NCBI GenBank assembly: GCA_022841705.1
Contig: JALHQZ010000009.1
Span: 62,001 to 126,000 of the forward strand
DNA from: Pirellulales bacterium
GTDB lineage: Bacteria > Planctomycetota > Planctomycetia > Pirellulales > Lacipirellulaceae
Direction: 5' to 3'
DNA: 64,000 nucleotides
Shown here: piece by piece, positions 30,075 to 38,660 of the stretch
How positions within the stretch are numbered: position 1 is the first letter of the stretch
Layout: each line of letters begins with the position of its first letter
The notes under the pieces: model-generated
What the model was told of the DNA's origin: nothing
What the model saw: only the letters and a program-made list of their open reading frames with translations
Database searches by the model: none
Made by a program: the position numbers and the translations under genes

Positions 30075-30554
30075 GTGATTCCCTACGATTTTGAGCGCAG
30101 TATCGGCTTTTGGCTCTATTCCACCCACCAGGCATACACCCGGCAGGTGAGTTTGCTGCTGGCCGAGCAGGGGGTGACGTTTCGGCAGGCGCAGGTGCTA
30201 GGGCTGATTGCGATGGAGGGGCCGCTCACCCAGGCCGATCTCGCTGAGCGGATGCTCATCGAGCCGCCGAGCTTGGTGGGGGTACTCGACCGGATGGAGG
30301 CGATGGGACTGGTGGAGCGGCGGACCAGTGCCCACGACCGCCGCAAGAAGTTCGTCCACCCGCTGCCAGCAGCCGACGTGGTCTGGGAGCGAATTATCGA
30401 GGTCGGGCGACAGATGCGCATGGCGGCCGCCAAAGGGCTGACCGACACCGAACTTATTACGCTCGAACGGCTCCTCGCTAAGGTGCGGGCGAACGTCGCT
30501 CTGAATCTGGAACCGAATCTCGAACCGGAACTCGAACATGCGTCCGCAAGTTAG
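30075..30554 (+). CDS. MarR-family transcriptional regulator
   Basis: 159 residues from a GTG start at 30075. Winged-helix regulator: SIGFWLYSTHQAYTRQVSLL, FRQAQVLGLIAMEGPLTQAD, LAERMLIEPPSLVGVLDRME (recognition helix region), AMGLVERRTSAHDRRKKFVH (wing with DxRxK), and a C-terminal dimerisation helix. Members of this family repress efflux or stress genes and release DNA when binding small aromatic compounds. It overlaps the next gene (efflux adaptor) by 17 bases, so they are co-transcribed. The operator-like inverted repeat lies over its promoter. The ligand cannot be deduced. Confidence 0.93.
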   Translation: MIPYDFERSIGFWLYSTHQAYTRQVSLLLAEQGVTFRQAQVLGLIAMEGPLTQADLAERMLIEPPSLVGVLDRMEAMGLVERRTSAHDRRKKFVHPLPAADVVWERIIEVGRQMRMAAAKGLTDTELITLERLLAKVRANVALNLEPNLEPELEHASAS

Positions 30555-31806
30555 TTATGTTACGCTCGCTCTGTTGGGATTGGCCGCCGTGCTGCGCGCA
30601 CAGCCGCCGGCGTCGCCGGTGGTTGCTGTTGCACTCGTCGAAGAAAACGTCGTCGCCACGCAAACGTTCGTCGGCAGCGTGATGCCGGTGCGGACCGCAA
30701 CGATCGGCAGCGCGGTGGATGGTCGCGTGATTGAGTTCGCCGTGGAAGAAGGGGACCGGGTCGAAGCGAATCAGCCCGTCGCCCAACTGCTCACCGAAAC
30801 GATTGAGCTGGAAATCGCCGCCGCGGAGGCAGAACTCGACGACCGCCGACAGCAACTGGCCGAACTCGAAAACGGCCTGCGGCCTGAAGAAGTGGAGCAG
30901 TGCCGCGCTCGCATGGCCGCCGCCCAAGCGCGGCACGAGTTTTTGGAAGCGCGGCGTGAACGTGTCGCTCTCGTCTCTCGCACCCAGGGCGCGGCGACAG
31001 AAGACGAATTACAAGAAAGTGCATCCGCGGCGCTGGAAGCTGAGGAGCTGTATCGCGAAGCGGTCGCCGCGCACGAGCTGGCCCGGCAAGGCGCTCGCAA
31101 GGAAGTAATCGCCCAAACTCGAGCGCAAGTCGCGCTGCAAGAAGCGGTTGTCCAGCAACTGCGCGATCGCCTCAAGAAGCACACGCTTGTCTCGCGATTC
31201 GCCGGTTACGTGGTCTCCAAGCACACAGAAGTCGGCGCGTGGGTCACACAGGGTGGGCCGGTCGCGGATGTGGTGGCGATCGACGAAGTCGATGTGGTGG
31301 TGCAGGTCGACGAGCAGAGCATTCCGTTCGTCAGGCCCGGCCAGGATGCCGAGGTGGAAATCCCCGCGCTGCCAGGTGAGCGCTTCATGGGCAAAGTCTT
31401 CGCCGTCGTGCCGCGGGCCGACGCTCGCTCGCGCACGCTGCCGGTGAAAATACGCATCGCCAATAAAATCGACGAGAGCGGTCCCCTGCTGAAAGCGGGC
31501 ATGTATGCCCGCGCGCTGCTGCCGGTGGGCGCCTTGCAGGCGGCGATCCTTGCGCCGAAAGACGCGGTAGTCCTCGGCGGCCAAAGCCCCATGGTCTACG
31601 TACTGCCTACGGGTACCAAAGTTGGCGCCCCCGCCACGCCACAACCGGTGTCGGTGGAACTCGGCGTCTCAAAAGGCGCCCTCATCCAACTCCGCGGCGA
31701 CTTACAGCCCGGCCAATTGGTCATCACCCGCGGCAACGAACGCATCCGCCCCGGCTTACCAGTTACGCTGGCTGAGATCGAGACCGCGAATCGTTCCATT
31801 CCCTAA
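30538..31806 (+). CDS. RND efflux periplasmic adaptor (membrane fusion protein, HlyD/AcrA-type)
   Basis: 422 residues. Signal-like N-terminus (MRPQVSYVTLALLGLAAVLR). Then VVAVALVEENVVATQTFVGS and VDGRVIEFAVEEGDRVEANQ form the first half of the lipoyl-like domain, a long alpha-hairpin (ELEIAAAEAELDDRRQQLAE and LEAEELYREAVAAHELARQG), the second lipoyl half (HTLVSRFAGYVVSKHTEVGA), and beta-barrel regions (AEVEIPALPGERFMGKVFAV). It links the inner pump to the outer channel. It overlaps marR and is followed 13 bases later by the RND pump. No outer membrane factor (TolC-like) is nearby. The substrate is unknown; the operon layout with MarR suggests a toxic compound or signal molecule. Confidence 0.92.
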   Translation: MRPQVSYVTLALLGLAAVLRAQPPASPVVAVALVEENVVATQTFVGSVMPVRTATIGSAVDGRVIEFAVEEGDRVEANQPVAQLLTETIELEIAAAEAELDDRRQQLAELENGLRPEEVEQCRARMAAAQARHEFLEARRERVALVSRTQGAATEDELQESASAALEAEELYREAVAAHELARQGARKEVIAQTRAQVALQEAVVQQLRDRLKKHTLVSRFAGYVVSKHTEVGAWVTQGGPVADVVAIDEVDVVVQVDEQSIPFVRPGQDAEVEIPALPGERFMGKVFAVVPRADARSRTLPVKIRIANKIDESGPLLKAGMYARALLPVGALQAAILAPKDAVVLGGQSPMVYVLPTGTKVGAPATPQPVSVELGVSKGALIQLRGDLQPGQLVITRGNERIRPGLPVTLAEIETANRSIP

Positions 31807-31819
31807 TAATCAGCGTCCC

Positions 31820-34800
31820 ATGGCACTCATCGACGGATTTGTCCACAACCCAATCAAGGTCGCCGTGGCGGTGCTACTTGTGGCGCTGTTCGGGGTGATT
31901 GCGCTCGACAGCATGCCGATGCAGCTCACGCCGGAGGTGCAGACGCCCACGATCACCATCACCACCTCCTGGCCGGGAGCAAGTCCCGAAGAGGTCGAAC
32001 AGGAGATCGTCATCGAGCAGGAAGAACAGCTCAAAGGGGTCGAGGGCGCCACCAAGCTCTCTTCCGAAAGCACCGATTCGCAAGGGACGATCACCATCGA
32101 GTTCGCCGTGGGGACCGACATGGACCAGGCGCTGCTCAAAGTCAACAGCCGCTTGCAGCAGGTGCGCGAGTACCCGCTCGATGCCGATCAGCCGGTGATC
32201 ACCACCGCTAACGCATCGGGCCGACCGATTGCGTGGTTCATCCTTACCGCCCGGCCGCCATCGAGCGAACAGCTGGAGAAGTTTGCCGCCGCGCATCCCG
32301 AAACGGCTGACGGGCTCACGCGGGTGAAAAGCGCCACGAACGAAGGTGTCGCCATGCTGCGGCTGCGCTTGCTGGCGGAGAAGTATCCGGTCGTGAAGGA
32401 ACTACTGCCGCCTACAGAGCTGAACGTCCCCGAGTTCCGCCGCTTTGCCGAGGATGAAATCGAAGCCCGCTTCGAGCGCGTGCCGGGCGTGTCGCAATCG
32501 AATGTGCTCGGCGGATTGGAAGACGAACTGCAAGTGATCGTCGATCCCGAAAAGCTGGCCGCCCGGCAGCTCACGCTGACCGACGTGCGGCAAGTGCTGC
32601 AAACGCAAAATAAAGACACCTCGGCGGGCGACTTTTGGGAGGGCAAACGCCGCTATGTGGTGCGGGCCCGGGGCGAATTTACGGCGCCGCAGCAGGTGGA
32701 AGAGCAGTTGCTGGCGATTCGCGACGGCGCCCCCGTTTTTGTGCGCGACGTCGCCAGCGTGCAGCTTGACTTTAAGAAACCCGATGGCTTGGTGCGGCGA
32801 TTTGGCCAATCGAGCATCGCCCTCAACTGCATCCGCGAGACCGGCGCCAACGTGCTCGACGTGATGGCGGGGCTCAAGGCAGTGCGCATCGAAATCGACC
32901 GCGACATCCTGGCTCCCAAGGGATTGCAGCTCTTGCAGGTGTACGACGAAACGGAGTACATCGACTCGTCGATCAATCTGGTGCAAGAAAATATCTTCAT
33001 CGGCGGCGCGCTCACCATGATCGTGCTGATGGTTTTTCTCCACCCCGGGGTGCGCACCACTCTGGCGATTCCGGTGATCTTCGCGACCGCGCTCGCGGCC
33101 GCGTATCTTTCGCCGTGGTGGTTTGCGGTGTCGCTCGCGGTGATGATCGGCTGCGGCTTTTGGTTCGCCCGTGGGGCGCTGGCCGTGGGGCTGGCGATTC
33201 CCATCAGTATCGTGGGCACATTCTTAGTGCTCGGCTTACTGGGCAGGTCGCTCAACGTGATTAGTCTGGCCGGCCTCGCGTTCGCGGTGGGGATGCTGGT
33301 CGACAACGCGGTGGTGGTGCTGGAGAACATTTACCGCCACTATGACGAGCTCCGCGAACCTCCCTTCACCGCCGCCGTGCGCGGGGCCCAGGAAGTGTGG
33401 GGCGCCGTGGTTGCCTCGACGCTGACCACGCTGGCCGTGTTCATTCCGGTGATCTTCGTCGAAGAAGAAGCAGGTCAATTGTTCCGCGATATTGCGCTGG
33501 CGATCAGTGCGTCGGTCGGCTTGTCGCTACTGGTGTCGATCGTCGTAATTCCCCCCGCCGCCGCGCGACTGTTTAAGCACGAACGCCCTGGTGATGGCAA
33601 GCAGACTTCGCTCGCCAAGCCGACCGATTGGGCCAGCCGCTTCGGGGCTTGGTTCGTAAGCAGCGTGGTGGGCATCAATCGCTGGTTGCAAGCGAGCGCG
33701 GTGCGAAGCGTGGTCGTGGTGCTGGCGATGGTCGGCGTTTCAGTCGGCGTCTCGTACGCGCTGTGGCCTAAGGTCGAATATCTGCCGACAGGTAATCGCA
33801 ACCTCGTGTTCGGTATCCTGCTGCCGCCGCCGGGCTATAACATCGACGAGCTCATGCGCCTCGGCGAGGTGGTAGAGGAGAAACTCCGCCCGTACTGGGA
33901 TGTCGACGCCGGTTCGCCCGAAGCGCTGGCGCTCGATGCTCCCGCCATCGGAGACTTTTTCTTTGTCGCCCGCGGCCGCAGCGTATTCATCGGCGTTCGG
34001 GCGCAAGATCCACTGCGCGCGGCCGAACTGCCGCCGCTGGTGCAGCGTGTGGGCGCTTCGCTCCCCGGCGCGTTTGCCGTGGCGAAGCAGTCGAGCCTGT
34101 TTGAAGATGGCCTCACCGCGGGGCGTACGATTGATATCGAAATCACGGGCCCCGACATCCGCAAGCTGGTCGGCCTCGGCGGGCAAGTCATCGGCCAGGT
34201 GATGCAGGTCATCCCCAACACGCAAGCGCGGCCCGTGCCGAGTCTCGACCTGTCGAGCCCCGAAGTTCACATCAATCCCAAGTTGGTGCAGGCGGCTGAC
34301 CTGCAGGTCACCTCCTCTGATCTCGGCTTCTTGGTTGACGCGCTTGTTGATGGCGCCTACGTGGGCGATTACTTTCTCGATGGCAAGAAGATCGACCTCA
34401 CGCTCAAAGGCGAACTCAAGTATGCCGATCAAACCCATCTGATCGGCGCCCTGCCAGTGGCCACGCCCGGCGGCCAACTCGTGCCGCTCAATTCGCTCGC
34501 CGAAGTGAAACTTGCCAGCGGGCCAGAGCAGCTCAATCACCGCGAGCGGGTCCGCTCGATCACCATCGAAGTCTCGCCGCCGCCCGAGATGGCGCTCGAT
34601 GACGCGATGCAGAAAATCGATTCGCAGATCGTCTCCCCCTTGCGCGCTAGCGGGCAACTCACCGGGGGCTACCGCGTGAACCTTGCCGGTACCGCTGACA
34701 AGCTGCGGGCCACGTGGGAAGCCTTGCGATTCAACGTGCTGCTGGCGCTGCTCATTACCTACCTGCTGATGGCGGCGCTCTTCGAGTCGTGGCTCTACCC

Positions 34801-35320
34801 GCTGGTGATTATCATGACCGTACCGCTGGGCGCCGTCGGCGGCATCGCGGCGCTCTGGCTGCTGAACCTGTTCATCTTGCAGCCGCTCGACGTACTCACA
34901 ATGCTCGGCTTCGTCGTGCTCATTGGAACCGTGGTCAACAACCCGATCCTTATTGTCCACCAAGCGCTCAACCACATGCGCGAGGATGGCATGACTAACC
35001 GTGAAGGGGTGCTTGAAAGCGTCCGCACCCGGGTGCGGCCAATCTTCGCCACCACGATCACCACGGTGCTTGGTCTTGCCCCGCTCGTGGTGTTCCCCGG
35101 AGCCGGTAGCGAGCTCTACCGCGGCCTCGGCGCGGTGGTGCTCGGCGGGTTGTTAATTTCGACTTTGTTCACATTGTTCCTGGCGCCCGCGCTCTTCGTG
35201 CTGGCAACCGACGCCCGCGCCGCCCTCGGCCGCATGTTCCGTCGCGAAGCCGAAACAACCGGCACGATCCCCGCCGAAGAGGCCAATCCGCGCCCGAATC
35301 GCCAGCCAGTGGCCGTTTAG
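31820..35320 (+). CDS. RND efflux pump, inner membrane subunit
   Basis: 1166 residues. The first helix is MALIDGFVHNPIKVAVAVLL and is followed by the typical ITTSWPGASPEEVEQEIVIE. Other hallmarks: SRLQQVREYPLDADQPVI, QENIFIGGALTMIVLMVFLH, GMLVDNAVVVLENIYRHYDE (helix 4; DN where the AcrB pair is DD), and in the second half ALLITYLLMAALFESWLYPL, MLGFVVLIGTVVNNPILIVH, VRTRVRPIFATTITTVLGLA, and LGGLLISTLFTLFLAPALFV. An insert of about 45 hydrophobic residues (33058-33190; FATALAAAYLSPWWFAVSLA) splits the usual helix 2-3 region and could add two membrane segments. Start ATG 31820; the frame stays open upstream inside the adaptor gene but the pump begins here. Confidence 0.93.
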   Translation: MALIDGFVHNPIKVAVAVLLVALFGVIALDSMPMQLTPEVQTPTITITTSWPGASPEEVEQEIVIEQEEQLKGVEGATKLSSESTDSQGTITIEFAVGTDMDQALLKVNSRLQQVREYPLDADQPVITTANASGRPIAWFILTARPPSSEQLEKFAAAHPETADGLTRVKSATNEGVAMLRLRLLAEKYPVVKELLPPTELNVPEFRRFAEDEIEARFERVPGVSQSNVLGGLEDELQVIVDPEKLAARQLTLTDVRQVLQTQNKDTSAGDFWEGKRRYVVRARGEFTAPQQVEEQLLAIRDGAPVFVRDVASVQLDFKKPDGLVRRFGQSSIALNCIRETGANVLDVMAGLKAVRIEIDRDILAPKGLQLLQVYDETEYIDSSINLVQENIFIGGALTMIVLMVFLHPGVRTTLAIPVIFATALAAAYLSPWWFAVSLAVMIGCGFWFARGALAVGLAIPISIVGTFLVLGLLGRSLNVISLAGLAFAVGMLVDNAVVVLENIYRHYDELREPPFTAAVRGAQEVWGAVVASTLTTLAVFIPVIFVEEEAGQLFRDIALAISASVGLSLLVSIVVIPPAAARLFKHERPGDGKQTSLAKPTDWASRFGAWFVSSVVGINRWLQASAVRSVVVVLAMVGVSVGVSYALWPKVEYLPTGNRNLVFGILLPPPGYNIDELMRLGEVVEEKLRPYWDVDAGSPEALALDAPAIGDFFFVARGRSVFIGVRAQDPLRAAELPPLVQRVGASLPGAFAVAKQSSLFEDGLTAGRTIDIEITGPDIRKLVGLGGQVIGQVMQVIPNTQARPVPSLDLSSPEVHINPKLVQAADLQVTSSDLGFLVDALVDGAYVGDYFLDGKKIDLTLKGELKYADQTHLIGALPVATPGGQLVPLNSLAEVKLASGPEQLNHRERVRSITIEVSPPPEMALDDAMQKIDSQIVSPLRASGQLTGGYRVNLAGTADKLRATWEALRFNVLLALLITYLLMAALFESWLYPLVIIMTVPLGAVGGIAALWLLNLFILQPLDVLTMLGFVVLIGTVVNNPILIVHQALNHMREDGMTNREGVLESVRTRVRPIFATTITTVLGLAPLVVFPGAGSELYRGLGAVVLGGLLISTLFTLFLAPALFVLATDARAALGRMFRREAETTGTIPAEEANPRPNRQPVAV

Positions 35321-35453
35321 GCTTGCAGTTTCGCCCCGCATTTCCGCGGCCTAAGAACTTTGTTTGCCAATTTTCGGCAGCACGGTTACGATAGGAAGAA
35401 GTCGGCACACTCCTTCTTTTCCGCGACCGGTTATTCTGGCGCTAGCAGCAACT

Positions 35454-36488
35454 ATGGCCGTTCCATCTGCCATTCGGTGGAGCTTTGGGCTCGGCTCCTG
35501 GTGGGGAGTGCCGGTGAAACTGCATCTCTTCTTGGTGCTGTTCTGCGTGGCCCTGGTGAGTTTAACGTTACCGGCGATGCCCGCTGAAGCTCTCCTGACG
35601 CTCGCCGTTATACTTATCAGTCTTCTACTGCATGAAGCCGCACATGCCTTGGCCGCAGTGAAGCTGGGCGGCGAAGTGGACGCGATCGTCCTCGGCCCCG
35701 TGGGCGGACTGCTGGCGCCACGCGTGCCGAACGAACCCGAACCGCAATTCTTCGTGTCGTTCGCCGGCCCGATTGTGAATCTCGCGCTCGCGGTTTCGGC
35801 TGCGGCGATTCTAGTGTTTCGCGGTCAGCCCAACACCGTCGAACTGATCATGCAGGTCGCCCCGGCAAGTTTGGCGGAAGGCGACTGGCTGCTCTCCACC
35901 GCGCGGCTGCTGGTGTGGTGGAATTGTTGGGTTTTTGTCCTGAATCTCATCCCGGTTTTTCCGTTCGACTTTGGCCCTGCCCTGCGCGCCATGCTGTGGC
36001 CGCTCCTCGGCAAGCGGACTGCGGGGGAAGTCGCCGGGCAACTTGGCCGGTTGGTGGCGCTGGGGCTCTTACTCGTCGCTGTCAGTTTCAGCCGCGCCGA
36101 AGAGCCCGCCGCTGTCAGCAATTGGGGTAGCCACTGGCTTCCCCTCTCGCTCCTCGCAGTGTTTGTGTTCTTCAGTGCACAGCATGATCTGGCGCTTTTG
36201 CGGCGCGAGTCGAATCATCCGCTCCTGCTTACTGGCCCCACGCGGAACTCGCTGTGGGATGAAGATGACGAAGGCTTAGTGCTCGTTGAACATTCTGCGC
36301 TCACTTCACAACAAGAACCGGCCGACGAACGCCGCCGGTGGGACGAAGCGGGCGAAGACGCCCGCGTGGACGACATCCTCGCCCGCCTCCATTCCGGCGG
36401 CATTGAGCAACTCTCCACCGAGGACCGCGACATCCTCCAGCGCGCTAGCCGCCGCTACCGCCGCCGCCGTGACGGCGAGCGGTTGTAG
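35454..36488 (+). CDS. M50-type site-2 protease-like membrane metalloprotease
   Basis: 344 residues from ATG 35454 (an in-frame TTG at 35364 is less likely). Membrane helices surround LLLHEAAHALAAVKLGGEVD: an HExxH zinc motif (HEAAH). The second motif is NLIPVFPFDFGPALRAML, where site-2 proteases usually have a DG pair; here the Asp is kept but followed by Phe. A further SFAGPIVNLALAVSAAA segment is normal for the family. It would cut proteins inside the membrane, often regulators. The C-terminal ~100 residues (from about QHDLALLRRESNHPL) are hydrophilic with a basic end. The DFG variant makes activity uncertain. It follows the RND operon by 130 bases. Confidence 0.8.
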   Translation: MAVPSAIRWSFGLGSWWGVPVKLHLFLVLFCVALVSLTLPAMPAEALLTLAVILISLLLHEAAHALAAVKLGGEVDAIVLGPVGGLLAPRVPNEPEPQFFVSFAGPIVNLALAVSAAAILVFRGQPNTVELIMQVAPASLAEGDWLLSTARLLVWWNCWVFVLNLIPVFPFDFGPALRAMLWPLLGKRTAGEVAGQLGRLVALGLLLVAVSFSRAEEPAAVSNWGSHWLPLSLLAVFVFFSAQHDLALLRRESNHPLLLTGPTRNSLWDEDDEGLVLVEHSALTSQQEPADERRRWDEAGEDARVDDILARLHSGGIEQLSTEDRDILQRASRRYRRRRDGERL

Positions 36489-36739
36489 CGAATCACGCAC
36501 CACCTGCTTCTCAGCCCTTCTTGCAGCGGGCGCCAACTCATCGACGGGCTCGCAACCCCTCGTACAAATCGGGAAACCCTTCGTACCAAACTGGCCCCTC
36601 TAACCGGCGCCTTCCGCGCAACCGCTCCCTCCCGCGCAATTGCTTTCCAGAATGTGGAAATCCTCAACCTACCTCCCGCGTTTGCAGGGGTAGGTTTGTA
36701 AGTTCGTTCACTGAGGAAAGTATTCGGCGTAACACCCAC

Positions 36740-38449
36740 GTGCGCGCAGCTCCCGAGTCAACCACCGCTCACTCCGGCCCCTGGTCGCAGGAAGGGCTGC
36801 CGACAGCACTCAGCACGCGCACGGCGGCCGGACGACTGTTGCGCCGCTTGGAAGCCGCGTTCCGGCAGCCCTTTGCGGTGCTGGATGTTTCCACCGCACG
36901 GCTGGAACGAGTCGATAGCGATTGGCTGCCGTGCGATTTCTTTTCGCGCGTGGGGTTGTGCGCCGAAGTCGCCCGTCGCGGCAAGGCGGAAGTCGTCGAA
37001 GACTTCGCCCCGCTGCTCACGCTGGCCGTGCCGCTCCGCGATGACGAAACGTCGCAAAATTTAGTCGCCGTCTCCACGTTTCTCACCGCACCGACCGAAA
37101 CGGAAGACGATATCGCCGCCGCCGCCGAGACGCTGGGGGTGGATCCCACCGTCGCCCTTCGCTGGGCTGGCGCGCGGATTGTTTGGCCGCCGTTCGCCGT
37201 GGTCGAACTCGCCCGCAGCTTGGTCGCCGAAAGTGAAGCCAATCTGCAACTCGCCACGGCAAAAGTCCAACTCTCCGTTGTGTCGAGCAACCTGCTTGCC
37301 ACGTTCGAAGAATTGAGCTTGCTGCATCGGCTAACCGAACACCTGTCGCTCTCGATCAGCGAAAGCGAACTGTGCGAACGCGCGCTCGGCTGGCTCACCG
37401 AAGTCCTCCCCGCGCGCTGCTTGGCAATTCGGCTGCTCCCCTCCGCCGCCAGTCCTACCGCCACTGGAAATCAAGAAACGCTCGTCGTTGGCCAGTGCCC
37501 CATCGACGAACAAGAGTTCGGCCCGCTCATCGATCGGCTGGGCCCGCAAGTTGACCGGGCGCCGGTGGTGCTCAATCGAAATCGCACGAGCTCGCCGACA
37601 TGGCACTACCCCCAGATTCGCGAACTCGTGAGCGTTCCCATCCGCGGTGGTGACCAACTCATCGGCTACCTGCTGGCGATCAACTTCAAACCCAGCGGTT
37701 CGAGCGCCGGCGAGAGCGAGTTCAGCACCGTCGAAACGAGCATGCTCGCCAGCGTTGCCGCCATCCTGGGCATCCACGCCGACAACCTGCGATTCTACAG
37801 TCGACAGAGCGACCTGTTCGCCAGTTCAATCCGCGCGATGTCGTCGGCCATCGACGCCAAAGACCCCTACACCAGCGGTCACAGCGACCGGGTGGCCCGC
37901 ATCGCGGTGACGCTGGCGCGCAAACTCAACTGCACGGCCGACGAGCTGAACACCATTTACTTGGGTGGCCTCCTGCACGATGTCGGTAAGATTGGCATCG
38001 AGGATCAGGTCCTCCGCAAGCCCGGCAAGCTCACCCCGGAAGAGTACGACCACATCAAGACCCATCCCGAGTTGGGCGAACGCATCCTGCACGATGTGGC
38101 CGAGCTGCGCAACATCCTGCCGATCGTGCTGCACCACCACGAAGCGTGGGATGGCAGCGGATATCCGGCCAAGATGGTGGGCGATCAAACGCCGCGTCTC
38201 GCGCGCATCACCGCCGTGGCCGACTCGATCGACGCGATGTCGAGCGACCGCCCCTACCGCAAAGGAATGCCGCAGGAGAAGCTCGAGGTCATCCTCCGTG
38301 AAGGCGCCGGGCGGCAGTGGGACCCCGAGGTGGTCGCCGCCTACTTCCAAGTCCGCGACGAAGTGCGCGACATCTGCAACACCGACCGGCAACTCTTGGA
38401 TCTGGACGTCGGCCGCTGGAATCGCGAAGCGGCGTCCGAACCTGTTTAG
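36740..38449 (+). CDS. GAF - HD-GYP cyclic di-GMP phosphodiesterase
   Basis: 569 residues if the GTG at 36740 is the start; the frame is open upstream to 36521, but no good ATG exists, so the start is uncertain. The middle region (about 190-340) is GAF-like (ELSLLHRLTEHLSLSISESE, AVAAILGIHADNLRFYSRQS). The C-terminus is a full HD-GYP domain: TSGHSDRVARIAVTLARKLN, GGLLHDVGKIGIEDQVLRKP, THPELGERIL, HHHEAWDGSGYPAKMVG and ARITAVADSIDAMSSDRPYR. HD, GYP and second-shell residues are present, so it should cleave cyclic di-GMP. It pairs logically with the FHA-GGDEF at 5870, which would make it, but they are 30 kb apart. The first ~180 residues are not recognised. Confidence 0.88.
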   Translation: MRAAPESTTAHSGPWSQEGLPTALSTRTAAGRLLRRLEAAFRQPFAVLDVSTARLERVDSDWLPCDFFSRVGLCAEVARRGKAEVVEDFAPLLTLAVPLRDDETSQNLVAVSTFLTAPTETEDDIAAAAETLGVDPTVALRWAGARIVWPPFAVVELARSLVAESEANLQLATAKVQLSVVSSNLLATFEELSLLHRLTEHLSLSISESELCERALGWLTEVLPARCLAIRLLPSAASPTATGNQETLVVGQCPIDEQEFGPLIDRLGPQVDRAPVVLNRNRTSSPTWHYPQIRELVSVPIRGGDQLIGYLLAINFKPSGSSAGESEFSTVETSMLASVAAILGIHADNLRFYSRQSDLFASSIRAMSSAIDAKDPYTSGHSDRVARIAVTLARKLNCTADELNTIYLGGLLHDVGKIGIEDQVLRKPGKLTPEEYDHIKTHPELGERILHDVAELRNILPIVLHHHEAWDGSGYPAKMVGDQTPRLARITAVADSIDAMSSDRPYRKGMPQEKLEVILREGAGRQWDPEVVAAYFQVRDEVRDICNTDRQLLDLDVGRWNREAASEPV

Positions 38450-38517
38450 CCGCGCGCACAGAATCTCTTCCATGATGCACAGCTGCCCAGTTACCGTGAT
38501 GGCGATGGGTCCACGCC

Positions 38518-38655
38518 ATGAGAATTAATCTTCCGGCTGAACCGATCGCCTTAGCCCAGCAAATCGCCGCTCGGAAGCACGACCCGACCGACCTTTTGAG
38601 CGAAGCGCTCGCCACGTTACGGTTGGAACGCGGCAAATTCAGCTCAATGCTTTAA
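38518..38655 (+). CDS. Small ORF, possibly an RHH-type or antitoxin-like peptide
   Basis: 45 codons, ATG at 38518: MRINLPAEPIALAQQIAARK then HDPTDLLSEALATLRLERGK. The shape (LPxEPxxLAQQIAARKxD... LLSEALATL) recalls a short ribbon-helix-helix or antitoxin N-terminus, but the similarity is weak and no toxin partner follows. The next gene is convergent, its stop 6 bases away. It may simply be noise. I list it because the composition is protein-like (alternating hydrophobic helix). Confidence 0.3.
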   Translation: MRINLPAEPIALAQQIAARKHDPTDLLSEALATLRLERGKFSSML

Positions 38656-38660
38656 GCCAT

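Noticed and set aside
33740..34975. A 411-codon frame on the minus strand opposite the RND pump
   Set aside because: His/Arg/Asp-rich reverse reading of a conserved gene with no family features.
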